Shown here piece by piece: positions 50,718-59,588 of a DNA stretch of 64,000 bases (position 1 is its first letter; the number at the start of each line of letters is the position of its first letter). A program made the position numbers and the translations under genes. Source of the stretch: Caldimonas brevitalea (lineage in GTDB: Bacteria; Pseudomonadota; Gammaproteobacteria; Burkholderiales; Burkholderiaceae_C); assembly GCF_001017435.1 (NCBI RefSeq), contig NZ_CP011371.1, forward strand, positions 2,728,001 through 2,792,000, given 5' to 3'. The notes under the pieces were generated by a model. It was not told the DNA's origin. It searched no databases and saw nothing but the letters and a program-made list of their open reading frames with translations.

Positions 50718-52421
50718 ATGGGCAACCGGACAGAGCAAACCGCCGCGACGCCGTGGTGGAAACGTAGCGTCGTCTACCAGATCTATCCGCGCAGCTTCTG
50801 CGACGGCAACGGGGACGGCATAGGCGATTTGCGCGGCATCATCGGCAAACTCGACCATCTGCAAGCGCTCGGGATCGACGTGGTGTGGCTGTCGCCGGTG
50901 TATGCCTCGCCGAACGACGACAACGGCTACGACATCAGCGACTACCGGGCCATCATGCCGGAGTTCGGCACCATGGCCGATTTCGACGAGATGCTCGACG
51001 GGCTGCACCGCCGCGGCATCAAGCTGATGATGGACCTGGTGGTGAACCACACGTCGGACGAGCACGACTGGTTCGTCCAGGCCTGCCGCTCGTGCGACAA
51101 CCCCTACCGCGATTACTACATCTGGCGAGCGCCGCGCGAAGACGGCAGCGAGCCGAACAACTGGGAATCCGCCTTCGGCGGCTCGGCCTGGCAGTTCCAT
51201 GAGCCGACCGGCGAGTACTACCTGCATCTGTTCTCGAAGAAACAGCCCGATCTGAACTGGGACAACCCCAAGGTGCGCGAAGAGGTCTACGACCTGATGC
51301 ACTTCTGGCTGCGCAAGGGCGTCGACGGCTTCCGGATGGACGTGATCAACATGATCGCCAAGACGCCGGGCCTGCCCGACGCGCCGGTCTGCGACCCGTC
51401 CAGCCGCTGGCAACCGGCCTTCACCACTGCCGCGGACGAAGATCGGCTGTTGCTCTATCTGCGCGAGATGAAGGAGCGCGTGCTGTCGCACTACGACATC
51501 ATCACCGTGGGCGAAACCCCCACGGTGACGACCCGCTTGGGCCTGGCCCTGACCCACCAGGAGACCGGCGCGCTGCACATGCTGTTCCAGTTCGAGCACA
51601 TGGACCTCGACCACCAGGGCAGCAAGTGGATGGGGCGCGAACTGGACCTGTACGAGCTGAAGCGCGTGACCAGCCGCTGGCAGACCGAGCTGGCGGTGCA
51701 CGGCTGGAACAGCCTGTACCTGTCCAACCACGACCAGCCGCGCCCGGTCTCGCGCTTCGGCGACGACGAGGAATACCGGGTCGAGTCGGCCAAGCTGCTC
51801 GCGACCTTTTTGCATCTGCAGCAGGGCACGCCCTTCATCTACCAGGGCGAGGAACTGGGCATGACCAACGTGCGCTTCGACTCGATCGACGACTATCGCG
51901 ACATCGAGACGCTGAACATGTACCGCATCGCCGTGCACGAGCGGGGTGAGGACCCGCAGCAGGTCCTGTCATGGATCCATGCCAAGAGCCGCGACAACGC
52001 GCGCACGCCGTTCCAGTGGGACGACAGCGAACATGCGGGCTTCTCGACGGTGCGGCCGTGGATCGGCGTCAATCCCAACTATCGGTATGTCAACGCCGCC
52101 CAAGCCTTGGCCGATCCGGACTCGGTGTTTCGCTACTACCGCTGTCTGATCGAATTGCGCAAGGCCCACGCGATCCTGGTCGACGGCCGTTACGACCTGC
52201 TGAACGACACCCCTGACGAGGTCTTCGCTTTCACCCGCACGCTCGGCGAGCAACGGCTGCTGGTGGCGCTCAACTTCTCGCCGGACACCGTGCCGTGGCG
52301 GCGGCCGGACCGCCTGGAACTGGGCCCGGTGTTGATCGGCAACCTCCCGGATGAACCGGCAGTGTCGGACGGCGTCGTGAGCTTGCGTCCTTACGAAGCC
52401 CGCGTCTGGTGGGTGGGCTGA
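50718..52421 (+). CDS. GH13 oligo-1,6-glucosidase / alpha-glucosidase
   Basis: 567 residues from the ATG at 50718, which directly precedes the GH13 core (WWKRSVVYQIYPRSF). Catalytic nucleophile Asp208 in GFRMDVIN, acid/base Glu266 in TVGETP, and Asp339 in SNHDQPR. Region II reads DVIN: a valine after the nucleophile is the known mark of alpha-1,6 specificity (oligo-1,6-glucosidase), whereas alanine or threonine marks alpha-1,4. No signal peptide, so it cleaves isomalto-oligosaccharides in the cytoplasm. No sugar transporter or regulator lies beside it. Confidence 0.93.
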   Translation: MGNRTEQTAATPWWKRSVVYQIYPRSFCDGNGDGIGDLRGIIGKLDHLQALGIDVVWLSPVYASPNDDNGYDISDYRAIMPEFGTMADFDEMLDGLHRRGIKLMMDLVVNHTSDEHDWFVQACRSCDNPYRDYYIWRAPREDGSEPNNWESAFGGSAWQFHEPTGEYYLHLFSKKQPDLNWDNPKVREEVYDLMHFWLRKGVDGFRMDVINMIAKTPGLPDAPVCDPSSRWQPAFTTAADEDRLLLYLREMKERVLSHYDIITVGETPTVTTRLGLALTHQETGALHMLFQFEHMDLDHQGSKWMGRELDLYELKRVTSRWQTELAVHGWNSLYLSNHDQPRPVSRFGDDEEYRVESAKLLATFLHLQQGTPFIYQGEELGMTNVRFDSIDDYRDIETLNMYRIAVHERGEDPQQVLSWIHAKSRDNARTPFQWDDSEHAGFSTVRPWIGVNPNYRYVNAAQALADPDSVFRYYRCLIELRKAHAILVDGRYDLLNDTPDEVFAFTRTLGEQRLLVALNFSPDTVPWRRPDRLELGPVLIGNLPDEPAVSDGVVSLRPYEARVWWVG

Positions 52422-52485
52422 GCCGCCGCGGCACGGGCCCGGGCATCGGCTGCCGGCGGATGGCGCCGGCCCGCCGACGCACCGG

Positions 52486-53004
52486 TCAGTGATGGTGGTG
52501 GCCGTGGCCCGCATCGGCTGGACTCACCTCCAGCGTGGGCGCGGGCGTGGCACTGTCAGCGGGGCCGTTCCAGTCGACTTCCCCTTTCTCGCAGGTCTGC
52601 ACGACCCGGAACGCGAGCTTCCCCTTCGCGCCGTCGGCAATCCGGCCATGCAGGCTGAACTCGTCGAAGAAGTCGCCCGGCACGGCCCCGCCTTCCCAGC
52701 GGATCACCGAGGTCGTTTCGTTGATGCTGCGGCCATGCAGGACGGCCGGCTTGTCGAGGCGGGTTTTCTCGACGCGCACCGACCAGCCCGGCTTGACCGC
52801 CGGCTTGGCGACCAGGAAGGCCGGTGGCACATGGACGGCGAGGGCCACCGTCGCGCTGCCGGCACAGCCGTGGGGCACTTGCAGCGTGACCTTGTGGTAG
52901 CTGCCGGCCTGCGCCTTCGGGTCGGCGATCGTGACATGCGCATCGGCGCACACGGCGGCGGCGGCCAGCAGGGCGCCGAGGCCCAGACGGGGCAGGGTGG
53001 TCAT
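52486..53004 (-). CDS. YcnI-like (DUF1775) copper-binding periplasmic protein
   Basis: 172 residues from the ATG at 53004. A signal peptide cleaves at ADA, leaving His23 as the first mature residue, the mono-histidine copper ligand of YcnI. The DUF1775 domain (HVTIADPKAQAGSYHKVTLQVPHGCAGSAT) follows, and the C-terminus ends in GHGHHHH, an extra metal-binding tail. The start overlaps the TonB-receptor stop by one base (TGATG), so the two are coupled. Probably a periplasmic copper carrier. Confidence 0.88.
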   Translation of the reverse strand: MTTLPRLGLGALLAAAAVCADAHVTIADPKAQAGSYHKVTLQVPHGCAGSATVALAVHVPPAFLVAKPAVKPGWSVRVEKTRLDKPAVLHGRSINETTSVIRWEGGAVPGDFFDEFSLHGRIADGAKGKLAFRVVQTCEKGEVDWNGPADSATPAPTLEVSPADAGHGHHHH

Positions 53005-55091
53005 CAGTTGAATCTCCAATCAATGCCCGCGAAGAGCGAGCGCCCGTCGCCGGGCAGGAACTGCGCCGAGTCGGCGCCACGGGTGTCGCGCACCACCTGG
53101 GTGGTGGCGGCATAGGAACGGTTGCTGAGGTTGCGGCCCTCGACGAACCAGCTGAGGCCGGCGGCGTGCCATTCGCCACTCGCCTTCAGGCCCCACACGG
53201 CATAGCGGTCGGCGCTGAAGCTGCCGGTGAAGTCGACCGGATAGGCGCTGGCGCCCTCGGCTGCGACGGCCAGCAAGGTGCCTCCCGCCAGGCGGTATCC
53301 CAGCTGCGCCCGCGCGCTGTAGCGCGGCACACCGGGCAGGCGGCGGTTGCCGTACTGGGGATCGTCACGAAAGCGGAAGTCGTTCCACAAGCCGGTGAGC
53401 CACCATTCGACACGGCCGGCCGCACTCCGCCAGCCCGCGCCCTTCAGCCCGAGTTCGAGGCCGCGGTGGAGCGTGCGAGGTGCATTCACCGTCTGCGACG
53501 CGCCGAGCGTGTTGGTCGCCAGCTGCAGCAGTTCGTCGCGCACATGCGCTTCATAGAAGCTCACGTCCCACTCGACGTCCGCGGTGGTGCCGCGGGTGCC
53601 GACTTCGAGGGTGGTGGCGCGCTGGGCGTCGTTCAAGGTCGGCCGCAGCCCGCCACTGAGTTCGCCGAAGCTGGGCGGCTCGAAACTGCGCGAAAGATTG
53701 GCGTACGCCTGCTGGCGCGGCGAGACGTCCCAGCGCAGGCCCAGCTTGGGGTTGCTGCCGCGGTAGTGCATCTCGAAGCCTTCGTCGGCCGGGTCTTGCG
53801 CCGGCATGTGGCGGTCGGCCAGGCGGCGCATCGAGCGCACCCCTTGCCAGGCGGTCACGGCGGTCCAGCGCGGCACGATCTCGTGCTGGTTCTCGATGTG
53901 GAATTCCACATTGCGCGCCTTTTGCTCGCTGCGGTTGGTCAGCGCGCCGCTTGCGCCACCCACGTTGACGTACCGGTCCTCGTCGGTCTTGCCGACACTC
54001 GACGACAACCCGAGCGCCAGCCGGTTGGGCCGGCCCGCCAGCGTGCCCTGCAGTTCGTAGCGCAGCTCCGCGCCGTAGTCGCGGCTTTGCTGGTCGAGCA
54101 CCTGGAAGATCGGGTGGTGCAAACGCTTGTCGGCGGCGTAGAGGAACAGCTCCAACTGGTGCCCGCCGGTGCGGTAGACGGTCTTGCTGGACGCGCGCGT
54201 CCAACGGATGTCGCGGCGCTGGTCGGCGCTGATGCTGGCGGGTTGGGCCTGCCGGGGGTCGTCGTTCAACTGGGCCTTCGTCAGCGCGCCGGGCAGTTCG
54301 GAATCGCTGTGTACGTAGCCCAGATAGACCCGGGTCTCGAGTTCGGGCGTCAAACGATAGCCGAGGTTGGCGCTGGCGCGGCGGCTGTCCTGCTTGGCAT
54401 GGTCACGAAAGCCGTCCTGGCGAAACCCGCTGACCGACAGATAGTGGTCGGCGGCGCCGTGAACCCCGCCGGTCGACACCTGGGCGCGGCCGTAGCCGAA
54501 GCTGCCGGTCTCCGCGCGCACCCGCCAGGGCTCGGCGTTGTAGCCGTTGGGCGAGACGAAGTTGATCGCACCGCCCAAGGTGCTGGCGCCGTACGCCAGC
54601 GCATTGGCGCCGCGCCACACCTCCACATGCCGCGCCGACAAGGCCTCCACCGCCTGGAAGTCGAAGCTGCCGTCGGCCAAGTTCAGCGGCACGCCGTCTT
54701 GCATCAACTTGATGCCGCGGCCGTGGAAGGTGCGCTGCAGGCCGGAGCCGCGGATCGACAAGCGGGCCTCTTCGGCGCCGAAGCGTGGTTGCACGAACAC
54801 GCCGGTGGCGCGCCCGAGGGCGTCGGCCAGCGTCGCCACCCGGCCTTCGCTGTAATCGGCGGCGTCGAGCACTGCCGCACCGCCGGGGGTTTGCGAGATG
54901 CGTCGGCGGGCGGTCGCCGTATCGGGTTGCGTCAGGGTCGAGGCGTCGTCGCTCTGGCGGCCGGTGACGACCACGCCCGGCAGGCTGCGGGCGGCGGCCG
55001 CATCGGCCGGGCCTGCTTCGGTTTGTGCCCACAAGGGCAGGGCCGCGCACAGCGGCAGCACGGCCCAGGCGGGCCGGTGCAAAGAAGTCAT
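53004..55091 (-). CDS. TonB-dependent receptor, probably for copper
   Basis: 695 residues. Signal peptide to about residue 22; plug domain (about 55-165; LSIRGSGLQRTFHGRGIKLM, TLGGAINFVSPNG) and a 22-strand-type barrel ending in Phe-Asn (DWRFN). Transports a ligand over the outer membrane with TonB energy. The ligand is not visible in the sequence; the neighbours YcnI (copper-binding) and DUF2946 are the usual companions of copper receptors. Followed by YcnI with overlapping stop/start. Confidence 0.85.
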   Translation of the reverse strand: MTSLHRPAWAVLPLCAALPLWAQTEAGPADAAAARSLPGVVVTGRQSDDASTLTQPDTATARRRISQTPGGAAVLDAADYSEGRVATLADALGRATGVFVQPRFGAEEARLSIRGSGLQRTFHGRGIKLMQDGVPLNLADGSFDFQAVEALSARHVEVWRGANALAYGASTLGGAINFVSPNGYNAEPWRVRAETGSFGYGRAQVSTGGVHGAADHYLSVSGFRQDGFRDHAKQDSRRASANLGYRLTPELETRVYLGYVHSDSELPGALTKAQLNDDPRQAQPASISADQRRDIRWTRASSKTVYRTGGHQLELFLYAADKRLHHPIFQVLDQQSRDYGAELRYELQGTLAGRPNRLALGLSSSVGKTDEDRYVNVGGASGALTNRSEQKARNVEFHIENQHEIVPRWTAVTAWQGVRSMRRLADRHMPAQDPADEGFEMHYRGSNPKLGLRWDVSPRQQAYANLSRSFEPPSFGELSGGLRPTLNDAQRATTLEVGTRGTTADVEWDVSFYEAHVRDELLQLATNTLGASQTVNAPRTLHRGLELGLKGAGWRSAAGRVEWWLTGLWNDFRFRDDPQYGNRRLPGVPRYSARAQLGYRLAGGTLLAVAAEGASAYPVDFTGSFSADRYAVWGLKASGEWHAAGLSWFVEGRNLSNRSYAATTQVVRDTRGADSAQFLPGDGRSLFAGIDWRFN

Positions 55092-55179
55092 GAGGGGCTC
55101 CTGATATGCCGCGAGCCAGTTTGCAGGGCTCGCGCAAGGCAGTCGACGGCGCCGCGTGGTGCCGTTGCGATAGATCAGA

Positions 55180-55551
55180 TCAGGAGCGCGTGGGCGGGCC
55201 GCGCGACAAGGCGCCGAGCCATTCGGCGCCGATGCGACCGGCGGTCAGCAGCGGCGCGGCGCGGGTGGCGATCTGCGCGGTCGTGAGGGTCGAGATGGCG
55301 GCAGGGGGCAGGGAGAGGTCGGCTGCAGCGCAACAATCGCCGGCGACATGCGCATGGTCCGCATCGACGCTGTTGCCATGGCGGTCGACACGTTGGGTCC
55401 CGGCGACGCTGCACAGTTCGAGGCCGGCGACCGCGACCGTGGCCTGATAGGCCGCCGCCCAGGGTTGCCAGAACACCACCAACACCAGCCACCATGCCGT
55501 CGCCAGCCGCAAGGCGGAACGGGAGGTGAAAAGGCGCTGAGTGCCGGGCAT
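55180..55551 (-). CDS. DUF2946 family protein
   Basis: 123 residues from the ATG at 55551; the frame is open further upstream but without family similarity. An N-terminal membrane or signal segment (WWLVLVVFWQPWAAA), then LELCSVAGTQ and a HAHVAGDCCA cluster, which fit DUF2946, a small protein found next to copper TonB receptors and PCu(A)C/YcnI genes. The usual CPYC/CPLC motif here reads DCC. First gene of the probable copper operon; the TonB receptor starts 88 bases on. Confidence 0.7.
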   Translation of the reverse strand: MPGTQRLFTSRSALRLATAWWLVLVVFWQPWAAAYQATVAVAGLELCSVAGTQRVDRHGNSVDADHAHVAGDCCAAADLSLPPAAISTLTTAQIATRAAPLLTAGRIGAEWLGALSRGPPTRS

Positions 55552-55637
55552 GGGTCGAGATTCTAGGCGCCGGCGCCTGTGCAGCGCGGCAACAACGGCA
55601 ACAAGATCGCCCCCCGTTCGCGGGCCGCCGGCACGCC

Positions 55638-55667
55638 ACAAAAAAGAAAACCCGCCTGGGGCGGGTT
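55638..55667 (-). terminator. Intrinsic terminator of the DUF4148 gene
   Basis: On the minus strand AACCCGCC pairs with GGCGGGTT around a three-base loop (55649-55667) and is followed by a T-rich run (55639-55650 read on the minus strand). It lies 79 bases after the DUF4148 stop codon. Confidence 0.8.
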
Positions 55668-55745
55668 GTCGTGGAGGTGGCGCGGCGCCCTCACATCGGG
55701 GCCGGGCGCGGCGCGCAGCGGCGCCGCATGGCTGATGTGGAACGC

Positions 55746-56027
55746 TCAGCCGCCGGTGCCGACGGGCGCGGCAGGACGCAGTGCGCTTTCGCGCTTGCTG
55801 TCTTCACGCTTCTTGGCGACGGCCTTGGGCGTCGCGTTGGGAGCGGCGCTGGCTTCGCCCTCGAACACCGGCAGCACCTGGCCTTCGGCGCGCGCTTGTT
55901 CCAGTTCGGCGCGCACTTCGGCGCGCGTCTTGCCGCGCGGCTGGGTGTCGGCGGTTTGCTGAGCAAAGGCACCGGTGGCAGCGAGCGCGGTGACCAGCGT
56001 GGCGATCAGTTTCTTGTTGGCAATCAT
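55746..56027 (-). CDS. DUF4148 family small secreted protein
   Basis: 93 residues from the ATG at 56027, with GGAGAGA seven bases before. Signal peptide ends at AFAQ; the mature part has the DUF4148 core KTRAEVRAELEQARAEGQ. Such proteins are abundant in Burkholderiales and of unknown function. An intrinsic terminator follows. Confidence 0.82.
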   Translation of the reverse strand: MIANKKLIATLVTALAATGAFAQQTADTQPRGKTRAEVRAELEQARAEGQVLPVFEGEASAAPNATPKAVAKKREDSKRESALRPAAPVGTGG

Positions 56028-56389
56028 GATGTTCTCTCCGTAGGCAGTTGGACAGGTCGGGTCGGCGGCGACGCCACCAGGCCCCTCGCTGAGTCGCAAG
56101 CGCATTCGTTTGTGCTCACCGATGGGTGAACTTTAAGTAGAAACCCTGACCCGATAAACGGGCCGGCCCAGAATGGACAGTTGCTGAAACCGCAATAAAA
56201 GCAGGGAACGTCAGTTGCTTGAACTGCGGATCACCTCCTGGAGTACCGAATGCATGCACTGCAACGAGGCATGAACATCCGTCTCGGGCCGGCACCCGGC
56301 CACCTTTGCGTTCCGTGTCCCGCCACTGCTGCTGCCACGGCGGGCCGGGGCGGGTGGCGGGCGCTGTCGTATCGGATCTGCTCCGGCGC
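56028..56389. other. Intergenic region before the HpnE-like gene
   Basis: 362 bases with lower GC than the surroundings near 56115-56220. The first hundred bases hold the DUF4148 promoter; the rest is the leader of the HpnE-like gene. An in-frame ATG at 56249 (and a TTG-type extension from 56219) would lengthen that gene, but the extra residues are Cys/Arg-rich and unlike its family. No RNA gene recognised. Confidence 0.4.
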
Positions 56390-57841
56390 ATGCAAGCGGC
56401 CTTGACACCCGATGTGTTGATCGTCGGTGCAGGCGTCGCCGGACTGGCCTGCGGCGTCGCGCTGAGCGACGCCGGGTTGCGGGTGACGGTCGTCGAACGC
56501 TCCGCGCTGCTTGGCGGGCGCGCGGCGAGCTGGCGCGAGCCGACGACGGGCGTCACGGTCGACATCGGACCGCACGTGTTGACCAGCGAGCATCACAACC
56601 TGCTCGCGTTGATGCGTCGGCTCGGCACCGAAACCCAGGTGCTGTGGCAGCCGCAGCCGCTGATCACCCTGCTCGACGAAGACCGCCGCTTGGCGATGCG
56701 CGGTTCGCGGCTGCCGCCGCCGCTGCATGGCTTGCCAAATCTGCCGCAGGCACTGAAGAGCGTGTCCTGGCGCGACCTGTGGTCGAACCGGCGAGTTGCG
56801 TGGCGCGCCTTGCGCATCAACGAACAGCAATCGCTCGAACTCGACGAGATCGATGCACGGCAGTGGCTGCAGGACATGGGCGTGCGGGCCGATTTCATCG
56901 AGTGGTTCTGGCGCCCGGCCTGCCTGGCGATTCTGAACGTGCCGCTCGAGCGCTGTTCGGCCACAGCGCTGGTGCGTGTGTTCCGGCTGATGGCGGGGCG
57001 CAATGGCTATTGTTTCGGTTTTCCGAAGCAAGGCCTGGCCGATCTCTATGCGCCGGGGTGCCGAGGTGTCATCGAAGCCGCGGGTGGGCAGGTGCTGCTG
57101 AACACCGAGGTCAAGCAGGTGCTGCTGCGTGACGGTCGCTTCGACGCGGTGGTGCTGGCCGACGGCAGCCGCCTCCAGGCACGGTCAGCGGTGGTCGCGG
57201 TGCCGCCCGAGAACCTGGCCGAGATGGCCCCGCCCGACTGGCGCGAAATCGATCCCGCACCGACCCTGGCGGCGCAACTCGAGCCGTGCCCCTACGTCAG
57301 CAGCTACCTGTGGTTCGACCGCAAGCTCACGCGTCAGCACTTCTGGGCCCGCACCTGGTCGCCAGGCGACCTCAACCTCGATTTCTACGACCTGTCGAAC
57401 ATCCGCGAGGGGGACACCGAGGCGGGAGCTGAAACGCCGTCGCTGATCGCCAGCAACAGCATCTATGCGCATGCCGCCGCAGAGCTGAGCGACGACGAGA
57501 TCGTGCGGCGCACGGTGGCCGAGATTGCCGAATTTGCGCCCGAGGCGGCGCAGGCCAGGGTGGTGCATGCCGACGTGCACCGCATCTCGATGGCGGTGGT
57601 GTGCCCCCAGCCGGGGACCGAAACGGCCCGGCCGGCGGCCGCCACACCTTTCGAGAACCTGTGGCTGGCGGGGGACTGGACCCGCACCGGCTTGCCGTCG
57701 TCGATGGAGAGTGCGGCCCGGTCCGGCGCACTCGCCGCCGAGCAGGCGGGCGCCTGGCTGGGCCGCCCGCTGCTCGCGGCGCAACCGGTGCCCGAGACAC
57801 GCGGCCTGCCCGCGATGCTGCGCTCGCGCAGCTTGTCCTGA
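56390..57841 (+). CDS. FAD-dependent amine oxidase-fold protein, HpnE/carotene-desaturase-like
   Basis: 483 residues from the ATG at 56390. FAD-binding GAGVAG at 13-18, followed by ERSALLGGRAASW and DIGPHVL, and a C-terminal FAD motif LWLAGDWTRTGLPSSMESAARSG that is typical of hydroxysqualene dehydroxylase HpnE and phytoene/zeta-carotene desaturases. The hopanoid genes hpnC/hpnD are not beside it, so squalene synthesis is possible but not proven. The rest of the pathway must be elsewhere. Confidence 0.8.
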   Translation: MQAALTPDVLIVGAGVAGLACGVALSDAGLRVTVVERSALLGGRAASWREPTTGVTVDIGPHVLTSEHHNLLALMRRLGTETQVLWQPQPLITLLDEDRRLAMRGSRLPPPLHGLPNLPQALKSVSWRDLWSNRRVAWRALRINEQQSLELDEIDARQWLQDMGVRADFIEWFWRPACLAILNVPLERCSATALVRVFRLMAGRNGYCFGFPKQGLADLYAPGCRGVIEAAGGQVLLNTEVKQVLLRDGRFDAVVLADGSRLQARSAVVAVPPENLAEMAPPDWREIDPAPTLAAQLEPCPYVSSYLWFDRKLTRQHFWARTWSPGDLNLDFYDLSNIREGDTEAGAETPSLIASNSIYAHAAAELSDDEIVRRTVAEIAEFAPEAAQARVVHADVHRISMAVVCPQPGTETARPAAATPFENLWLAGDWTRTGLPSSMESAARSGALAAEQAGAWLGRPLLAAQPVPETRGLPAMLRSRSLS

Positions 57842-57865
57842 CCGGCGTCACGCCGGCCCAGGACG

Positions 57866-58672
57866 CTAGTAGCGCGGCAGCGCGTCGCGCGACAGCTGCG
57901 GGACCGTGCCGTCGTGCAGCCAGGCTTGCAGCACCGGCGTCATGTCGCGCGCCTGCGCGGCGTGCCAGACGAGTTCGGGCGGCACCACCCGGGTGCCCGG
58001 GCGCGCCTCTGGCAGCAGCAGCGACAGCTGCACCACCACGCGGGCCGCGGTGGTGGCGACCACGGGTTGGTCCTGCTTGGGCACCATCAGGTGCAACTGA
58101 CCGAGCATCCAGAACGCGAGCCGCTGCAGGGGTGACCCGGCCGAGCGCTGCGGCGCCTGCGCGGACCGCACGAACAAGGCGTGTTCGAACCCGAGGGCCG
58201 CGACGGCTTGCTCGTCGAGCGACGCGAGGCCGAGCTTGAGGGCCGTCGGCAACAGGGCGGCGGCATGCGGCAGCACCACCAGCAGGCGGCGCACCCCAGC
58301 CTGCTTGAGCGCCCCGGCCAGCGCGGCCAGCTGGTCGGGCTCGGGCCGCACGAAGGCGGCGTCCCGCCCGTTGGCGTGTCGGGGTCGGTCGAAGATGATG
58401 AAGGCCGTGTCGGCCCGAGCACTTTGGCTGCCGCTGCCGGTGGCTTCGAGCTGCGCCAAGGTGATGGCCTCGAAGCCGCGCAGCGCCGGTGCGACCGGGG
58501 TGCGCACCAGGGTCTGGACTTGTGCATAGCGGCCGCAGCCCAGCGCTTGCTCGAGCACGGCCGCACCGAGCGCACCGCCGGCCCCGACGACGAGGGCCGA
58601 CGCCTGCGCCGCGGCGGGCGCGGCAGGGCCGGGGGTTTGGCCGGCGCGGAGGGCGTGCTGCATCAGCGACAT
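57866..58672 (-). CDS. NAD(P)-binding Rossmann-fold protein
   Basis: 268 residues. A poorly conserved Ala-rich start precedes the nucleotide loop VVGAGGALGAAVLEQAL. The central part (RRLLVVLPHAAALLP) and the C-terminus resemble NAD(P)H-binding (NmrA/atypical SDR) proteins related to Rossmann oxidoreductases. No Tyr-xxx-Lys motif, so an enzymatic role is uncertain. Convergent with the HpnE-like gene. Confidence 0.65.
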   Translation of the reverse strand: MSLMQHALRAGQTPGPAAPAAAQASALVVGAGGALGAAVLEQALGCGRYAQVQTLVRTPVAPALRGFEAITLAQLEATGSGSQSARADTAFIIFDRPRHANGRDAAFVRPEPDQLAALAGALKQAGVRRLLVVLPHAAALLPTALKLGLASLDEQAVAALGFEHALFVRSAQAPQRSAGSPLQRLAFWMLGQLHLMVPKQDQPVVATTAARVVVQLSLLLPEARPGTRVVPPELVWHAAQARDMTPVLQAWLHDGTVPQLSRDALPRY

Positions 58673-58767
58673 CGTGGCAGTATGCCGTCTGCGCCCCTGG
58701 CGCGATGCACCCGCCCACCGTCGGGCGCTGTCCGCCCGCCCTGATCACCCAAGATGGAGTCGAGCCG

Positions 58768-59409
58768 ATGTTCGGCACACAAGATCTCGCCCTGTTCGTC
58801 GTGTCCGGTTTGCTGCTCAACATCGCCCCCGGACCCGATTCGCTGTTGATCATGAGCCGCAGTGCCGTCCACGGCTGGCGTTCGGGCTCCGCCGCCGCAT
58901 TGGGCATCGGCGCCGGCACGCTGGTACACGTGCTGGCGGCGGCGCTCGGTTTGTCGGCCTTGTTGTCGACCTCCGCGACCGCATTCGCCGTCGTCAAATA
59001 CGTCGGCGCGGCCTATTTGGTGTGGGTCGGCTTCGGCATGTTGCGCCGGCGCGCCACCGCACCGGGCGCTGGTGGCGGCAGCGGCAAGGTGCCCGCGCTG
59101 ACCCACGCCCAAGTCTTTCGGCAGGGGTTTCTGACCAATGTGCTGAACCCCAAGGTGGCGGTGTTCTTCCTGGCCTTCGTGCCCCAGTTCATCGCACCCG
59201 ACGCCGAACACAAGGCGCTCGCCTTCATCGTGCTCGGCTGCATCTTCAACTTCAATGGGATGTTGTGGTGCCACTTCCTGGCGTTCGCCACCGCCTACGC
59301 CAGCCGCCGCGTGCGGCCCAGCCAGCGGGTGGCGCTGTGGCTCAACCGACTGATCGGCGCGGTGTTCGTCTCGTTCGGGTTGAGGCTCGCGCTCGGAACG
59401 CGCAGCTGA
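58768..59409 (+). CDS. LysE/RhtB family amino-acid exporter
   Basis: 213 residues; GGAG eight bases before the ATG. Six hydrophobic segments and the family N-terminal motif NIAPGPDSLLIMSRSAVHG; FRQGFLTNVLNPKVAVFFLAFVPQF is the second signature. An inner-membrane exporter of an amino acid such as homoserine, threonine or lysine. The substrate is not deducible. Divergent from the Rossmann-fold gene. Confidence 0.92.
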   Translation: MFGTQDLALFVVSGLLLNIAPGPDSLLIMSRSAVHGWRSGSAAALGIGAGTLVHVLAAALGLSALLSTSATAFAVVKYVGAAYLVWVGFGMLRRRATAPGAGGGSGKVPALTHAQVFRQGFLTNVLNPKVAVFFLAFVPQFIAPDAEHKALAFIVLGCIFNFNGMLWCHFLAFATAYASRRVRPSQRVALWLNRLIGAVFVSFGLRLALGTRS

Positions 59410-59588
59410 CGCCACCGCACGCCGGCCTGCCGGTCGCGCCGGCTGGTCGGCCGGCCCGCCATCGCAGGCCTGCATCCGCTATCCTGTGCGGTGACCGCGA
59501 GTCGACTTCCGTGGTCTGCCACCACGGCGGGGGCCGGTGCGACGACCGCGCTCCTGCGTGACTTTGCTGCGTCCTGTCCACTGCCATC

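Noticed and set aside
56228..56239. GGATCACCTCCT identical to the 3' end of 16S rRNA
   Set aside because: Only the 12 bases match; neither side continues as rRNA (no upstream helix 45 loop, GGAG follows in place of TTT). Chance match.
56219..56389. N-terminal extension of the HpnE-like protein
   Set aside because: The in-frame extension is Cys/Arg/Pro-rich and unlike the family; the FAD motif sits at residue 13 with the ATG at 56390, which is normal.
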